From Branchiostoma lanceolatum (lineage: Eukaryota; Chordata; Leptocardii; Amphioxiformes; Branchiostomatidae): a stretch of DNA of 64,000 nucleotides. The translations under genes were made by a program, and so were the position numbers. This document shows, one piece after another, positions 51,736 to 64,000 of the stretch. The stretch is taken from positions 43,400,697-43,464,696 of the forward strand of contig NC_089722.1 of the NCBI RefSeq assembly GCF_035083965.1. Reading direction: 5' to 3'. Within the stretch, counting starts at the first letter, position 1, and each line of letters starts with the position of its first letter. The notes beneath the pieces were generated by a model. That model ran no database searches and was not told where the DNA came from. It worked only from the letters and a program-made list of their open reading frames with translations.

Positions 51736-54007
51736 GCAGGGAGAACTGTCTTGTCAAGGACAAATGTGATTAATGGGAAAGTGAAAAAGGAAATAGTGAA
51801 AGTGATGGATGACACCTGAGTGCACTAGCCCTAATAATAAGCTCTACAGCAGGTATTTCCATATAGAATACAACACGGTATATTCCATATCGCCTGAGGT
51901 ACTGACCCGCGGGAGGGCTGGGACTGAGGGTGATGCGGAATACACCATGTTGTAATTCATGCGAGAGTTTTGTTTGTTCAAACAAGCAAATATTAGCAAT
52001 ATTGATTCCAACCTCTGAATCTGGTATTCTAAATAACAAGCTCTATTTTCTATACTAAATATACAGGGTACAAAAACCTTGGGTTTCACTGATCTCCCTT
52101 AGAAAATAAGACTTTCATCACATGAAAATCCTTTGTTTTTCCTACCAGAAAGCACAGATGGATCCACAGACAACATTGATAAAGTTTCAGGCTGACGTTC
52201 CAGCAAAACACATCCTTGTTTGCGTTGGGAGAAAAGTCAGACAAAGTCTCCAGCCAACAAAAATCAGGTTCTCCTCGGTCACGTTTGTACAGAGAAGGAT
52301 TAGCCAACTTTCTCAGACTGTAGGGTTGTTCCATTTTCAAGCCAGGGGGGTTGTCAGTTGTATGGTGGACAGGCCCCTCCCCCCCCCCCCCCTGGGTCGA
52401 CAGATGATGATGATGTATTCTTAATTAGTACAAAATAGAGCTTGTTATTTAGTGATTCAGAGAATGTCAAAACAGCTCTCTGAAAAGTGCCACTATCATT
52501 GAAAATACAGAAGAAACAGAAGAAACTTTTGCTGCACAAGTACTTTGTTAAAAATACTGGTCACTCCTAGCTAAGCCCCCGGATTGAAACTTCTCATTGG
52601 ACTATACACATTGACCAAGATAATGTCATGGAGTGAAACAAGCCGAATCACTCAAGTATCCAGGAAGAAAACTGAACACAAGCACTACCGCAGCAGACAA
52701 AAAAGGGAACAAACTTTTACAGATGAAAGTTGTCATCATCAGCACGAGAAGTTTGGGTCGGCTTTCGCCACTCGTCCCAATGTCTGAAAAAGTTCTCTTT
52801 ACTCCGCAGTTCTGTATCTTTGGTTTCCGTGGCAACCCTGCCAGTTGGCGGCGACACGCTCGGCTGGTTCTGTCAGGGTGATTGACAGGTGAGAAGGACG
52901 TTAGTTTGGTGGTCTCCGTATCAGACGGTTGTCATGGCAACAGACTGTACCCATACTCCGTCACTGTCAGGCCTGGTTTGTTCTTTCCAATGTGGCACCT
53001 TCGGACAGGGTTGGAATTACTGCTGCCTTGGCTGCATCCTGGGCAACCTGTGTGCATGGAGGTTGCATTTAGGTTGCCCAGATAGTTGATGGCCCAAAGT
53101 ACGCACCTGCAATCTGTAAATCTGCACCAGGGCTGTCTCCAGGACCCGTCCTTCCGTCCCAGGACAGAAATTTGCTTCTTGGGATGAAAAAAAAAAAAAT
53201 TAACTCCTTCTGTCGCAAAAATATCAATTTCATGAGATAAAACTGATGAAAATGTATTTTTTTAAAGCTTAAAATGACAAATTCAACAATGAAAATGTAA
53301 AAAACAGCTCCCAAACAATGAGTGGGATGGAAAAGATTCAAAGCTGGAGACAGCCCTGTTCTGCACACACAAAATTGCAGAAACAAGATTTATTTCATGT
53401 ACTCATGTCAACACCTTCAGTGTACCAAACTAATACTACATGTAGTTTGTTTGTTTTCATTAAGCAGAGCACACCGTTTTTTGTTTACAGTAAGTACAAG
53501 CTGCATAACTGTAAGACAGGACTGTACTAGTAAGGTTTGATCCACTCCCACTGGGACTCTTTTCGATAGAGATCTGTGCTGTGCTAGCAGTTCTGTGCAG
53601 GCAGAGCCTCTTGTGCACGTTACCCTGAACCAGGGAATTGTGTTGTTTTGTCCTGAATCCGGGAGCTCGAGTTAAGTAAAGAGCTTGTCTGCTCACAATG
53701 TTGTAAGTACCTCAGCTCAACACCAGAACCTCCAATATGTCAGTCTGTCTACAGGCAAACATGAGAACGGCAGGACTCAAGTGTGTGGAGAGGATGGGGG
53801 TGTTTGGTTTGGTGATTTACCTCCTCAGTCTTACTCTTAACTCTCGGCCACATCGGTAAAACCAGTCCGTGTGACGGGCTGAGTAAAAGTTCTAATAAAC
53901 AGGAACTGCATTCTGAAATACTAGTAGTCTCATATGGTTTCAAGTCAATTTAACAATAATTTATTGGTTTTCTTTGGTACTGTCTCCTGGCACTGAACTT
54001 TGTAGAA

Positions 54008-54043
54008 GGTTGGTTGGTTGGTTGGTTGGTTGGTTGGTTGGTT
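54008..54043. repeat. (GGTT)n microsatellite beside a dispersed repeat
   Basis: About nine GGTT units followed by TTTATTTAGCCAGGGTGGCCC and CTTTGCAGTGGGGCCCTGG, which looks like the end of a dispersed element. Confidence 0.7.
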
Positions 54044-55589
54044 TGTTTCTGTTTTATTTAGCCAGGGTGGCCCAACTCAGTGCACTACACTGCTTTGCAG
54101 TGGGGCCCTGGATAACACAATACAATCAGTACAAAACATAAGTCTAAAATACATATACACCGATACATACAAAATTTACAGAGCCATAATCCATACTCGT
54201 AGTCCATATTCCGTTCCTATCGTAAGGTGAGGTCAGAGGTCAGTTCATTTGTTTCAACATCCTCTTAAACGCTACACTGTTTGGAGCATTTTTCATTGAA
54301 AGTGGTAGCTTGTTCCATTCTGATCACCAACACCTCTGTGGCTGAACTTTTGCCTTCCACATTCCAGACGTGTCTGAGGCAGTTGCATAGATCGATTTAG
54401 ACTGTGGTGTGTGGGATAGTTATGATACTCCGATACCATCTGAAAGACGTTGAGATATTCTGGCAGTTGTCACTGGTGAACAGACTTGTAAACTGTTTGG
54501 CTGGTTGGTTGGTTGGCTGGTAAAACTACTAAAACTAAAAGGCAGTGGGAGGAGAGGGTCGGCCTCCGCCCTCCAATCCTGTACCCTAGACACAGTGGAT
54601 AACAACCCATTGCCCCTACAGCCTCGAAAAGGCTATCGGACTACATGCAAATGTACATGTGCATGTACCTTTCCCCTCACCCTACCTCATGAATACATGT
54701 ACCACTGTGAGTGTGAGTATGAGTGCAGTAACCCCCGCCAGGTGCCAGACTGTCTGGCCAGTTGTATCCACCCTGTGGCAGTTTTATTACACTCGCTACA
54801 TCGGGACCCACATCGGCGCGATATTAGCATCTCAGGAAGCGAAAGTACGGAGCCAAGAAAGAGAAAGTGGCCCCCGGGCACCTCTGAAGTAAAGTTCATG
54901 TAATAATCTTATCTATATATGATTAAAATCTATGTGCTGAACGTTAATGAAAGTTCCTGTGATGTGTGGTCTAGAAAGAAATGTCTTTGATGAAGTTGAA
55001 TATTGTATTGAGTTTCATGGCATAATTTTTTGATCCTGAAGAAGAAATAGACGTTATATCAAACTTGGCAAACTTCCAATTCTGTACTTAATGGAAAGTT
55101 GCGGAGTTTTCAGACTATTTCGGGGAGTTTTGCCTCCAGTAAGTCTGGCTCTGGGGCAAAGGCCAGCCTGCAGCACATTTTCCTGGAAAATTTGCAGGAA
55201 GAATAAAAACCTGGCAGGTGACTGGAGTAGAAGTGAATCGAAATCTCGGTCAACTTTACAGCTGGAATTACTTTTTTACGACCAAAGTCAATTTGTGTGT
55301 GGATTGCGGAAATATCTTGCCTAAGGCCAAGCCAATTTATTTCATTGGTTATCAGACATTTTTTGAGCAACAATTTAGCAACAAGTGAAGATAAGTTCAT
55401 CTGTGTTCAATTGGTAGAACTACTAGAAGTCGTTCTGAATGGATCCGGAGTTTAAACTCTAAACAGTAACACAATAAATTGGACTGATCAGCTACAGTCT
55501 TTGTCGAGGAGTGAATAATCCAAGTGAAGATGTAAAGTGAAAATGAAAACAGATGGCTGGGAGGACAACTGAACCCTGACTATATTCCC

Positions 55590-55815
55590 TCCCTGAAACT
55601 GTGTGTGCCAATTAAGGTACAGACTTTCCTCTCAGGATCTGTTTTCATATTTATATACCAATCTAGTCTTAATAGTCTTAGGCACTGACGAAAGATAGCG
55701 GATGCTGTCTGAAACGTCTGACTGTTTTAAAATTTTATCCACTTGCTGGAGTAATTATTTTTGGCCAATCTAGTCTTAATTTTCCAATTCCGAGAACCGA
55801 CATGTTGACTTGGTG
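55590..55815 (+). repeat. dispersed repeat family (GGTACAGACTTT) with inserted second repeat
   Basis: The copy is interrupted at about 55680-55765 by the ACGAAAGATAGCGGATGCT...TTATCCACTTGC repeat. The text CCAATCTAGTCTTAA lies on both sides, as a target duplication or repeat-mediated insertion would leave. Confidence 0.6.
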
Positions 55816-58659
55816 CAGCCTAAATGGACCTGCCTGTATGAAGGGTAATCCTGAGCAGGTGTTCCCGGAAAATTGGAATGCTTCCCGGACAGGGGACGAC
55901 ACTTGCCTGTGACCTTGTGCTGCCAGAGGTCATGACCTCTGTGACCTCCTCTCCCACAGCTTTCTCAAGGTCATTGTTAAGAGCCTGAAGGTCACTCCTT
56001 GTAGAAATGTTCTCAAAAGCAATACTTTCTAATGGCCGAGGTTTTGTCACCAACATATTCTCGGGGCTATTTAACTAACTGGTCTCACCTTTTCCGTGAG
56101 TCAGTTCAGGCAGAAGCGCTATATGAATGAATTTCTTGTTTAATCCGATTGAATCTATAAGTTCTAATGTCTTTTTTGCAGAAAATGTCTTGATTTTTCA
56201 ATATTACATGGATGCACATGGCCACATCTATCCCATTCCTAACTAGCTTCCCAGATTTCTTGATACAAAGGAAATGATTTCTAGCCATGTGTCATCAGCA
56301 CACCTGTCTGACCACAGATATAATCCCAGGTGGGGCAGGATAGATTTCCGACAAGTTACTTCTAAGTTATATACCTTGTCTTTGTAATTATAAGACCCAA
56401 TAATAGACCCAACTATACAAAATGTAGCAAAAGACAGATCCTTTCAGTGAATATGCAGTCCAGAGCGTCATTTTAGCAAATATTCAACAACAGCCTCAAA
56501 GCACTGGCTAGCATTCAAACCTAGCACGTCCAAATATGGTGCCATTGAAACTGGGACTGACGTTCCTGCTAATTAAAAGTGACCGTCGGCATGAATTAAT
56601 CCCGCCTGCCCTTGACTGGTGTCGTGTTACAAATAAATTATTCACGGCCAGAACTGTCCGCAGCTGCGAGAAACACGATCTGGATTCGCCATGTTGGAAT
56701 AGTTCTTTTTTCAGTGTCCTTCATTCTGTCATTTGACTGTCACGGCACCATGAAAACAGAGTCTGGAGGAAAAGTCTGTACCTTAGAGTGAATATTGTCA
56801 GATAATAACTAATGGCTACTTGGGAATCACCTTGGCTGTATGTATGTGCAATTGTCAACCAAACAAATACATAGATGAATGTCTAAATCCAGCTCTTTGT
56901 CAAGACTGGAGCTGATCAGTCCAAAATTTGGTTAAGTCCATTTTTGTGTTGGCAATTTCAGTGCAACTTTGATTCAGAATGCATTTTACCAACACAGATG
57001 AGCTTTTAAGTGAATAAATGAATATAGTCAGATTCAACTTTCTCTCCCAGCCTTCTGTTTTGCTCTTGATCATGATGGTTTAGTTTTACTAAAAATTACA
57101 GATGACCAAGGAAAAAGATTGGTATTACAACACTGTTTAAAACAAGCTAGTTTTATCCGATAAGAACCAGAAAAGAGAGAAGAGTGACATCACAGACAGC
57201 GTCACCGGCGGACTAGATCCTAATTCCTACCTGCCTGGTGACGAACCCCCTCCCTGGCAGGCTTACTTACCGCGTCACTCAGAACTGCATTAGGGAACAA
57301 TCATAATGATTTCTGTATGATTTATTCTGCTTTTATCCATTAAAGTTTCCAATATAATCTGAGAAAATGAATGTAAAGTACTCCATGATGCATGGGCTGC
57401 AGCTGTAGGAGCGCCTCTGATTTCATCCAGGCCGTAAATTTGTCACCGAAAATGTCAACACGGCGGTTTTGAAGCCTGTGGATGTGGCGATAAATCAGGG
57501 GTGAGAAATGGGATTCTGTGGAGATTTTGTGTCCAACATTCGTTATGTGTTTCACTAATGCACTGCAGAAATGAGCACCGTTAATGCTTGATCTACGGCA
57601 GACATGATTTCATTAATAGATGAAACTCTCCCCTCTGAAACCATTTGAGGAACAGAATGCAACAAAGATGACAAACGACAAAAGACGTCACCATATCTTT
57701 GGGTTGCTATGATTACTCTACCCCAAGGAGGGAGGGTTGTTTTCAGTGAGAAAGGTTGTTATTTTGAGACTTAAGTAACTTTCTTCAAATTCTATTGCCT
57801 ACCAATCTTTCTTGCAAAGCCTCCTGTTAATTTGCTAGCTTGAGAGTTAGATGAGAAATGCCCTTGACTGGAATAAGAAACGCTATTTAGAATTCATGTA
57901 GTTCCAGCTGTGGGCCAGGAATTGTTGATTTTTGAGATTCTAGTTCCTCAATGTTTGCCAAGCTAAAAGTAGGAGTTTTCAGTTGCCTTTGATAAACATC
58001 CTACAGCCTCAAACAGGCTTTGGAAGTACGCACCTTTCTAGCTTTGAAGAAATACGCATACTAGCTATCGGGAAGATAGGTTGTTAAAGATGCATTGCAA
58101 GTTGTGTTATAAGGATTGTTCTGGTTTTACTAGTAACATGTAGATAAAGTGTCTCATATATATGTATATACACAACTTTGGGGAAATTGTGTTTTGAGCA
58201 GTTGGAAGTGGGAGTTTTTCATTTTTTTAAATCCACTTTTGCCTTTGGAGAATACTGCCTGGAAGATCGATTGTTAGACTTAGAGATTTGGGCTGTCTGC
58301 GATGTGAGTTGTGTGTGAAAGTGTTTAGTTTCACTACTTACCATGCTGAACTGTAGTTGTGGGAATTGTGGATTGTTGGGCTCGGAGCGCCGCGTCGCTT
58401 TCATGTGGACAATAATCAGTCCCTGATTGAGAAGAAGAAAGCCTCCCTGACTAAGGAGCTTCATTAAGGAGACGGTCATGTTTCTCAAGCAGCGGGAGCC
58501 GGCTACTTCCCTAACCAAGGGGTGTAACTCGATACCCTCAGTGGGCAGGGAACCCTTCCACTCTTTAGGCTTCTTCAGGAAATTTGAAGAAGGCCAAGTC
58601 AGCGCCTGACAGCGGGAGATTGTGTAACACCAGGACTCAAAATTCATTTCTTGAAACAG

Positions 58660-58985
58660 GTACGCTGGTTCGTCAACTAACCTAGAAATTTAGGTGCACA
58701 GAAAGAATGTTTGGTGCACAACATGAAATAGAGTTAAATGTCAGCCAAATGTTATTCAATTTCTAAATTTTAAAGAAGTTGTAATACATAAAAGTACAAT
58801 AAAGGTTTTATTCCTTTTTCTGATTCTTGAATTTCATGAATATGCTAAATACTTATACAAGTGTACAGTTACCCCAGCACAAAATATCTAGGTGCACTGC
58901 TGAACTCAAAGTCCAAAATTAGGCACACAGCTCTAATTCTAAGTGCACAAAAGTGCAGATGCACCCAGTGTTTCAAGCCCTGGTC
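58660..58985. repeat. low-copy repeat with GGTGCAC motifs
   Basis: TTTAGGTGCACAGAAAG, TAGGTGCACTGCTGAACTC and AAGTGCACAAAAGTGCAG between GACTCAAAATTC and TTTCAAGCCCTGG. It resembles 62670-63300 in style. Confidence 0.35.
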
Positions 58986-59284
58986 ACACAGACTATATGT
59001 TGACCCGTATGTACTGTAGATTTAGTGTCGTTCTTGTTACGACCAGTTTGAGATTAGCTGGCTGTAAAATAAAACACAGAAGATTGAAAAACGTACAATT
59101 TTATCGGCTGTAAAGTGCAGCCATTCCGTTTCTGAGAATACTCCTGTTTCATCAAGACTACCTTTTTAATGACTTGCAGTTTGGTAAGGCCACATCAAAT
59201 CATTGCCTTGGTTCTCTGTCATTCTACAGTAAGATATACAAAGTGGTCAAAAGGAAAACATAGGTCAGAGAGCAAAACTTAAAT

Positions 59285-59480
59285 CTGACTAAATTCACCA
59301 TGAAACTGTGTGTACCAAGGTACAGACTTTCCCCTCACACTCTGTTTTCATGGCGATCTTTCAGTTTAGCATCAGCTTTTTAACCTTCTCCCTGCTACCT
59401 TGTTATAACCATGTAACCAAACGGCTACTTCATTGTGGTAAAGGTTAATCTGAGAACCAACAAATTTAATTGTAGTGGCC
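59285..59480 (+). repeat. dispersed repeat family (GGTACAGACTTT) with inserted second repeat
   Basis: CATGAAACTGTGTGTACCA, AAGGTACAGACTTTCCC and TCTGAGAACCAACAAATTTA, interrupted at 59385-59450 by the CTTCTCCCTGCTACC repeat. Confidence 0.65.
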
Positions 59481-60974
59481 TTGTGGAAGCCTCCGTTTCC
59501 ATGAGTTGCAGCTCGGTAAAAGTGGGGGTATCGGATTCCTGTATAGCGACCATCAGCAGTATGTGCCGCTATTGAAGAACTCTGTCTACAATTACTGCAG
59601 CAATTAAACTGTCAGACCCGCCGGCCCGGCCCGTTTCTCACCTGCGCTTCTTAGCAGCCATCGACAGGTAAGGATCGGGTCGCTTAAGGTCCCGCCGGGA
59701 GGAACCAATACGGGGGCGGGGAGGGGAATGAGCGGGCGAACGATAGGAGACGATGTCACGCTACTGTCAGATCAAGTTGTGCAGAAAAAATTGAATGTAT
59801 GAACTTCATTGCTTCACAGTTTCACACTGTCCAGATCCAGAATGTTTTATGATCAGATGCAAAATTACAAAATGCTGCCTGTCCTTGGTGCTGGAAAGCA
59901 GCTGTTGTGAAAACGTTGTTTATTTCTGTAAAACAGCCTAGTTACAGCCTGTCAGGTCAGTTTACACACATTTTGCGGAGTACAGTATCAACTTACAAAC
60001 ATTACAAAGATGCTACATATCCTGGCTACAAATATGAAAGGTTTGGAATCTTCTAAAACCTAATTGGGGGTAAAACAAGGTCATTGAATGCCACAACAAT
60101 AATGATATCCCTGAAATACAACCCAATGGAAAGATTAAGTACTATTAGATAGATTCTGCTAGAATTAGCTGTAGATATTGAAAATGTGCTAGAACTGCAG
60201 GTAGCTTTTGGTGTTGGAAATTCAATTCCATAGCCAATATGCAGCTTCTGATGTTTGTAAGAAGATCTGGAGAGAGAAATTGAAGAGTAAGTAAATATTG
60301 GGTAAATATCTAATTCCCTTTATAACAATAATGGCTTCTTCAAATGCTCTGATATTGATTTATTCATTTTACTAAAATTAGCCACATGGTTATTGAAAAT
60401 GTTGTTCTATAGACAGTTTAGGCTCCGGTTTCAGACAATTGTTAGAAGGTTTAGAGAGAAGAATAGGGCTGCAAATCAGAGCCTGACACTGACATTAAAG
60501 ATTATGTGTGCTCCAGAATTGTGGTTTCTTTAGATGATTTAGGTAGATTTTCTGTCAGGAACATCAAGTTTCTAAAACTAGAGCTCTTGATTCAGACATA
60601 TGTAAAGTTGTCCTGGAAGGTTTGTAGGGAAGAATGAGGCTCAGAAACAGCAATGTGTGCTGAACCTAGCCCTCCTGTTGCCGGATTAGACAGAGACAAA
60701 TGCTGCAGTTTTCTCACAAGCTATAAAACCCAAAAAATCTTCTGCTGAAGCAGCATCTGTGGGCTACGGTTTGGCCGGCCGTGTCTACCGGTCTAACAAT
60801 GGCTGGCAATAAACCCATACTGGTGATGCACCCTAAGTCTATAGGACATACGGGTGATTACTTAGTGGATGTCTGTTGGGTGGTAAGATGGGTAAAAGTG
60901 AAAAGCTGGTGCAAAGATAGATAGGGCACGACTAATTTTGTTTCTTCTGAGGTTTGAAAAGAAAAGAGTCTAGT

Positions 60975-61105
60975 GAACTGAGAAATCAACATGAAAACAT
61001 CTAGTCTGAGGGAAAAGTCTGTAACTTGCTAGTCACACAGTTTCAGCGAGTAAATAAAGTCAGGTTTGAGTTTTCCTTCCAGCCCTCGATTTTCATTTTG
61101 ACCTC
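60975..61105 (-). repeat. dispersed repeat family (GGTACAGACTTT), minus-strand copy
   Basis: AACATGAAAACATCTAGTC, GGAAAAGTCTGTAACTTG and CACAGTTTCAGCGAGTAAAT appear in reversed order relative to plus copies. Confidence 0.55.
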
Positions 61106-61974
61106 TTTGGTAAACATTTACCTTAAGAACTCCTGAAATAGACCAGTGTGTTCTTACAAAGCTCAGCTGCACTGGCCCAGACCCAGTCCCAGGCTGCACT
61201 GATGCAGACAAATAACTCCACCTTACCGGGTAAAACAGAAAAGCTCTCAGCTTGCAGTCCTTCATCCTAATCACTCGCTGGTTCACAGGCAAACTGAGGG
61301 GATTGATTCGGCCTTTCCAAGTGGATTATGTGGTTGTTGGTACTGGCTGGCCTGGATGTTTTCAAACAGAATGAACTTATGATGTGTTACTTTCTGATGA
61401 AAGAATATGTCATATATCGATACTTGAATCGCAGTAATGAAAAACGTTCATTTTTATAGTTTTGCTGCATTTTTTTTGGTGATAAAGAAGAAGTCAGTTC
61501 ATCTGTGTCGGTAGAAATTATTCTCAAGCGAAGTTGGACTGTAATTTCTAACACAAACATTGGACTTATCTAAATTCATGCAAGTGGTGGATTGTTTATC
61601 CCTTGAAAAAGACTGGAGTCCAAAATTTGAATTTGAATAAGTCCAATATTTGGGTCAGAAATTACTGTTCAACTTTGCTAAGAAGAGAGCTGGCATTGAA
61701 AAATACAATTTATGATATCTTTCTGCATGGCCAGGGTTTCTCCCCACATCGCTGTACGTCATGCTGCTGTCTAACTGGGGCAGGTTCACGAGAAGTTCAA
61801 CCTGGTGATAATGAGCGAACGTGACGAATCACCGCTCCTGTTACACGGCAGCTCCTGCTGGGATCTAACCTTCTCTCAGCCTAAGATGGGTTTGGGGCGC
61901 ACTTAACTCATTTTCTTGGCTCTCAGACATCTTAAGATTCTCTGGTATCTTAAAGTAAAAATTAAAACAGAAAA

Positions 61975-62130
61975 GATGAAAGCAGAGGGCTGTGAGGAAA
62001 ACTTGAATCCGACTATATATATTCACTCCATGAAAATGTGTGTGCCAAGGTACAGACTTTCCTCTCATGTATTCTAGTTCAATATATTTGTTTTAAGATA
62101 TAAGAACCAACAAATTTAATTTCTCTGGCC
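61975..62130 (+). repeat. dispersed repeat family (GGTACAGACTTT)
   Basis: GAGGAAAACTTGAATCCGAC, CCAAGGTACAGACTTTCC and AGAACCAACAAATTTAATT in canonical order. Confidence 0.65.
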
Positions 62131-63534
62131 TCAGCAAGACATACATGTAGGATTTTTGCAAGCACAATCGAGTTGAACAAAATGTTACAGCAAAACCTTA
62201 AATATTTAATTCCGAATGAATAATCTAATATTATTATAATACTAACAGTGTGTAGTTCATTGCCTAGCCTGAGATGACAACATGTTCCACTCTACTCAAT
62301 ATCTCCGGGGAGGATGAATTTTTAAACAGCCGGCCGGTCCCTGGTTGATACCCTGGTCTGTTTCTGTGTCAGTCTGAACGGAGACCAGCAGATGATGAAG
62401 CCGTCTCCCCGCCAGCGTGGCCATCATTTACCTGACAGGACTGATTCAGCCTCTGAATCAGTATTGAATTTCCCCTTTGACGTATCCCAGGCCGCCTTTG
62501 TAGTCGCGCGCCGGATTTCTACGGGGTAACGCCGGCCTTTGTTGTCGAGATTAACCCCTGACACGGCGGATTACGGCGCGGGAGAGTGCCGTCGTGTTTT
62601 ACGAGGTTCTGACCACAAGACGCCATAAAGCACAAGAAGTGGCTTTGCGGCACGTAAGGTTGGTCTCAGGGCTCAAAATACTTCTTCTGCACAGGTGGAG
62701 GTGATATTTAAAATCACCTGCAGCAGAAAAGTTTTACCTGCTCAAATATGTTCTTTAAGTTCGGTCCATCAAAATACGCTTTAAAAGTGTTCTTACTAGT
62801 ACCGGTTTGAATCTTGTTATCTGCTGTATTCATCCAAGGATTGCAGCAGTACTTTGAAAAATGCCAGGCATTTTGGGCACTATTTTCCATTTGTCCCTGT
62901 TACAGTAGTGTTGCAGGCGGGTCTTATCATGGACCTGTAGTGAGTACTAGTGTAAGTTAGCTGCAGGCAGACATCAGCTTCAATTTCACCTGCACAAACC
63001 TGCATCATCATCATCCACTAGTTTCTGCATACTAGTATGCAGTTGCTGACCTGCATTTTTAAGTGGTATTTCAAGCCAATGCAGGTAGACAGGAGACACA
63101 CCTACACTGAAGCTGCATTTCTACCTGCACTAACCCTGCACATGCTTTATTTCATTCAAGGATTGCAGCAATAGCTTGAAAAATTTAACTAAAAAAAGGC
63201 ATTTGAGGACTACTGTTGCAAGTGTTGCAAGCTGATTTGAAGCCAGTCAATGTGCAGGTAATGGTTAGTTACAGGTAGACATCAGAAATACCTGCACAGC
63301 TCCAACTCTATCCACACCTACATGTACCCACAGCACATCCAGGCAGCATCTCCAGGACTGTTGATGAACTACAGGTTGCGACATCCCAGATTTTCTGGCG
63401 TGTCAGCGACATTTTTACGTGGTGGAATAAACAAGCCGGTCTGTGAATTTCATCTGAACCAGCTGAAAACGGCTCCGGTCAGCGACCTTTGTCTCCCAGC
63501 TGGGGCCTAAACTGCGCCGTAAACCGGGCCGAAG

Positions 63535-64000
63535 CGACATTCGATTGAGATTAACCGCCGCCAGGTCGGTTACTGTTCGCCCAAGGAGTGATTCTGCTCT
63601 CTGTACTGCACAGGAGTAACATCCCGCGGTTTGTGCTCGGTGAAAACGCTGTGATGTTGTGATTTCTGATTCTTGCCTTGTATGCAGAGAGTGTCTCACG
63701 TTGGGAAAAGGATAAAGGGGTAAGTGTTCATAGCCTTATTGAAGCCTGGGGGCAGTGGGATGTTATCCACTGTTTCAAGGGCATGGTATTGGAAGGCGGA
63801 GCCCATCCCTCTCCTTCCATCGCTTTTTGTGTTTCACTCCTTTTTGGAGTGAGGAAAGTCATATGTTAAGTGCCTTTTGCAGTTAGTTCACTGTCCATTG
63901 AGATTAACCACCGCAGGTCAGTTACTGTTCGCCCCAGGAGTGATTCTGTTCTCTGTTCCGCACAGGAGTAACATCCCGTAGTTTGTGCTTGGCAAAAACG
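63535..64000. repeat. ~110-bp direct repeat, two copies 349 bp apart
   Basis: GAGTGATTCTGYTCTCTGT and CAGGAGTAACATCCCG occur near 63586-63635 and 63939-63980. The second copy runs to the window edge. Confidence 0.75.

Larger units (their letters stand above)
50413..64000. other. 13.6 kb without recognisable exons
   Basis: Dispersed repeats (55590, 56745, 59285, 60975, 61975), simple repeats and unique sequence. It could be intergenic or a long first intron of a gene beyond the window. No frame here has convincing protein features. Confidence 0.5.

Noticed and set aside
58219..58647. 142-codon minus-strand frame
   Set aside because: Longest frame in the 50-64 kb region, but no domain, no paralogue in the window and no clear splice or promoter context; possibly a conserved noncoding block.

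Overview
This is eukaryotic DNA with spliced genes, and it looks like an invertebrate chordate, most likely an amphioxus (Branchiostoma). The reasons are small introns, a local array of near-identical C2H2 zinc-finger genes, many small inverted-repeat elements, and minisatellites that start inside exons and run across splice donors. The genus is an inference from content, and I cannot name the species.

1-17.5 kb: a head-to-tail array of four C2H2 zinc-finger genes on the minus strand (19, 14, 11 plus a broken one, and 17 fingers). Each has one intronless coding exon, preceded by a short noncoding exon 0.5-1.7 kb upstream. Each of the first three has a doubled GGGTGAAAGGTSA motif just outside the noncoding exon. 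The intergenic DNA consists mainly of homologous 3' blocks duplicated with the genes. Two of the four genes (A and C) show decay at the 3' end. 17.5-20.3 kb has no recognisable gene, but holds two inverted-repeat elements with 9-10 bp target-site duplications.

20.3-38.4 kb: a minus-strand SLC25A1 gene (mitochondrial citrate/tricarboxylate carrier). I assembled six coding exons in phase, giving 336 residues. The last exon exists in three different versions (26.7, 24.5 and 20.4 kb). Each has an acceptor of the right phase, its own stop codon and a candidate poly(A) signal. They encode alternative sixth transmembrane segments and C-termini.

38.4-38.9 kb: a compact head-to-head promoter between SLC25A1 and the ciliary gene TEKT1, containing two RFX X-box-like palindromes and a CCAAT box. 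38.8-48.1 kb: TEKT1 (tektin-1) on the plus strand, with a noncoding first exon and seven coding exons giving 402 residues. Tandem arrays begin in the last bases of coding exons 1, 4 and 5, and another spans the stop codon.

48.7-49.5 kb: a small minus-strand cupin-fold gene in two exons, whose splice acceptor lies at the edge of another minisatellite. 49.5-64 kb: no coding exon that I can recognise. It contains dispersed repeats, simple repeats, a cluster of AGGTCA half-sites and one possible noncoding first exon near 50.4 kb.
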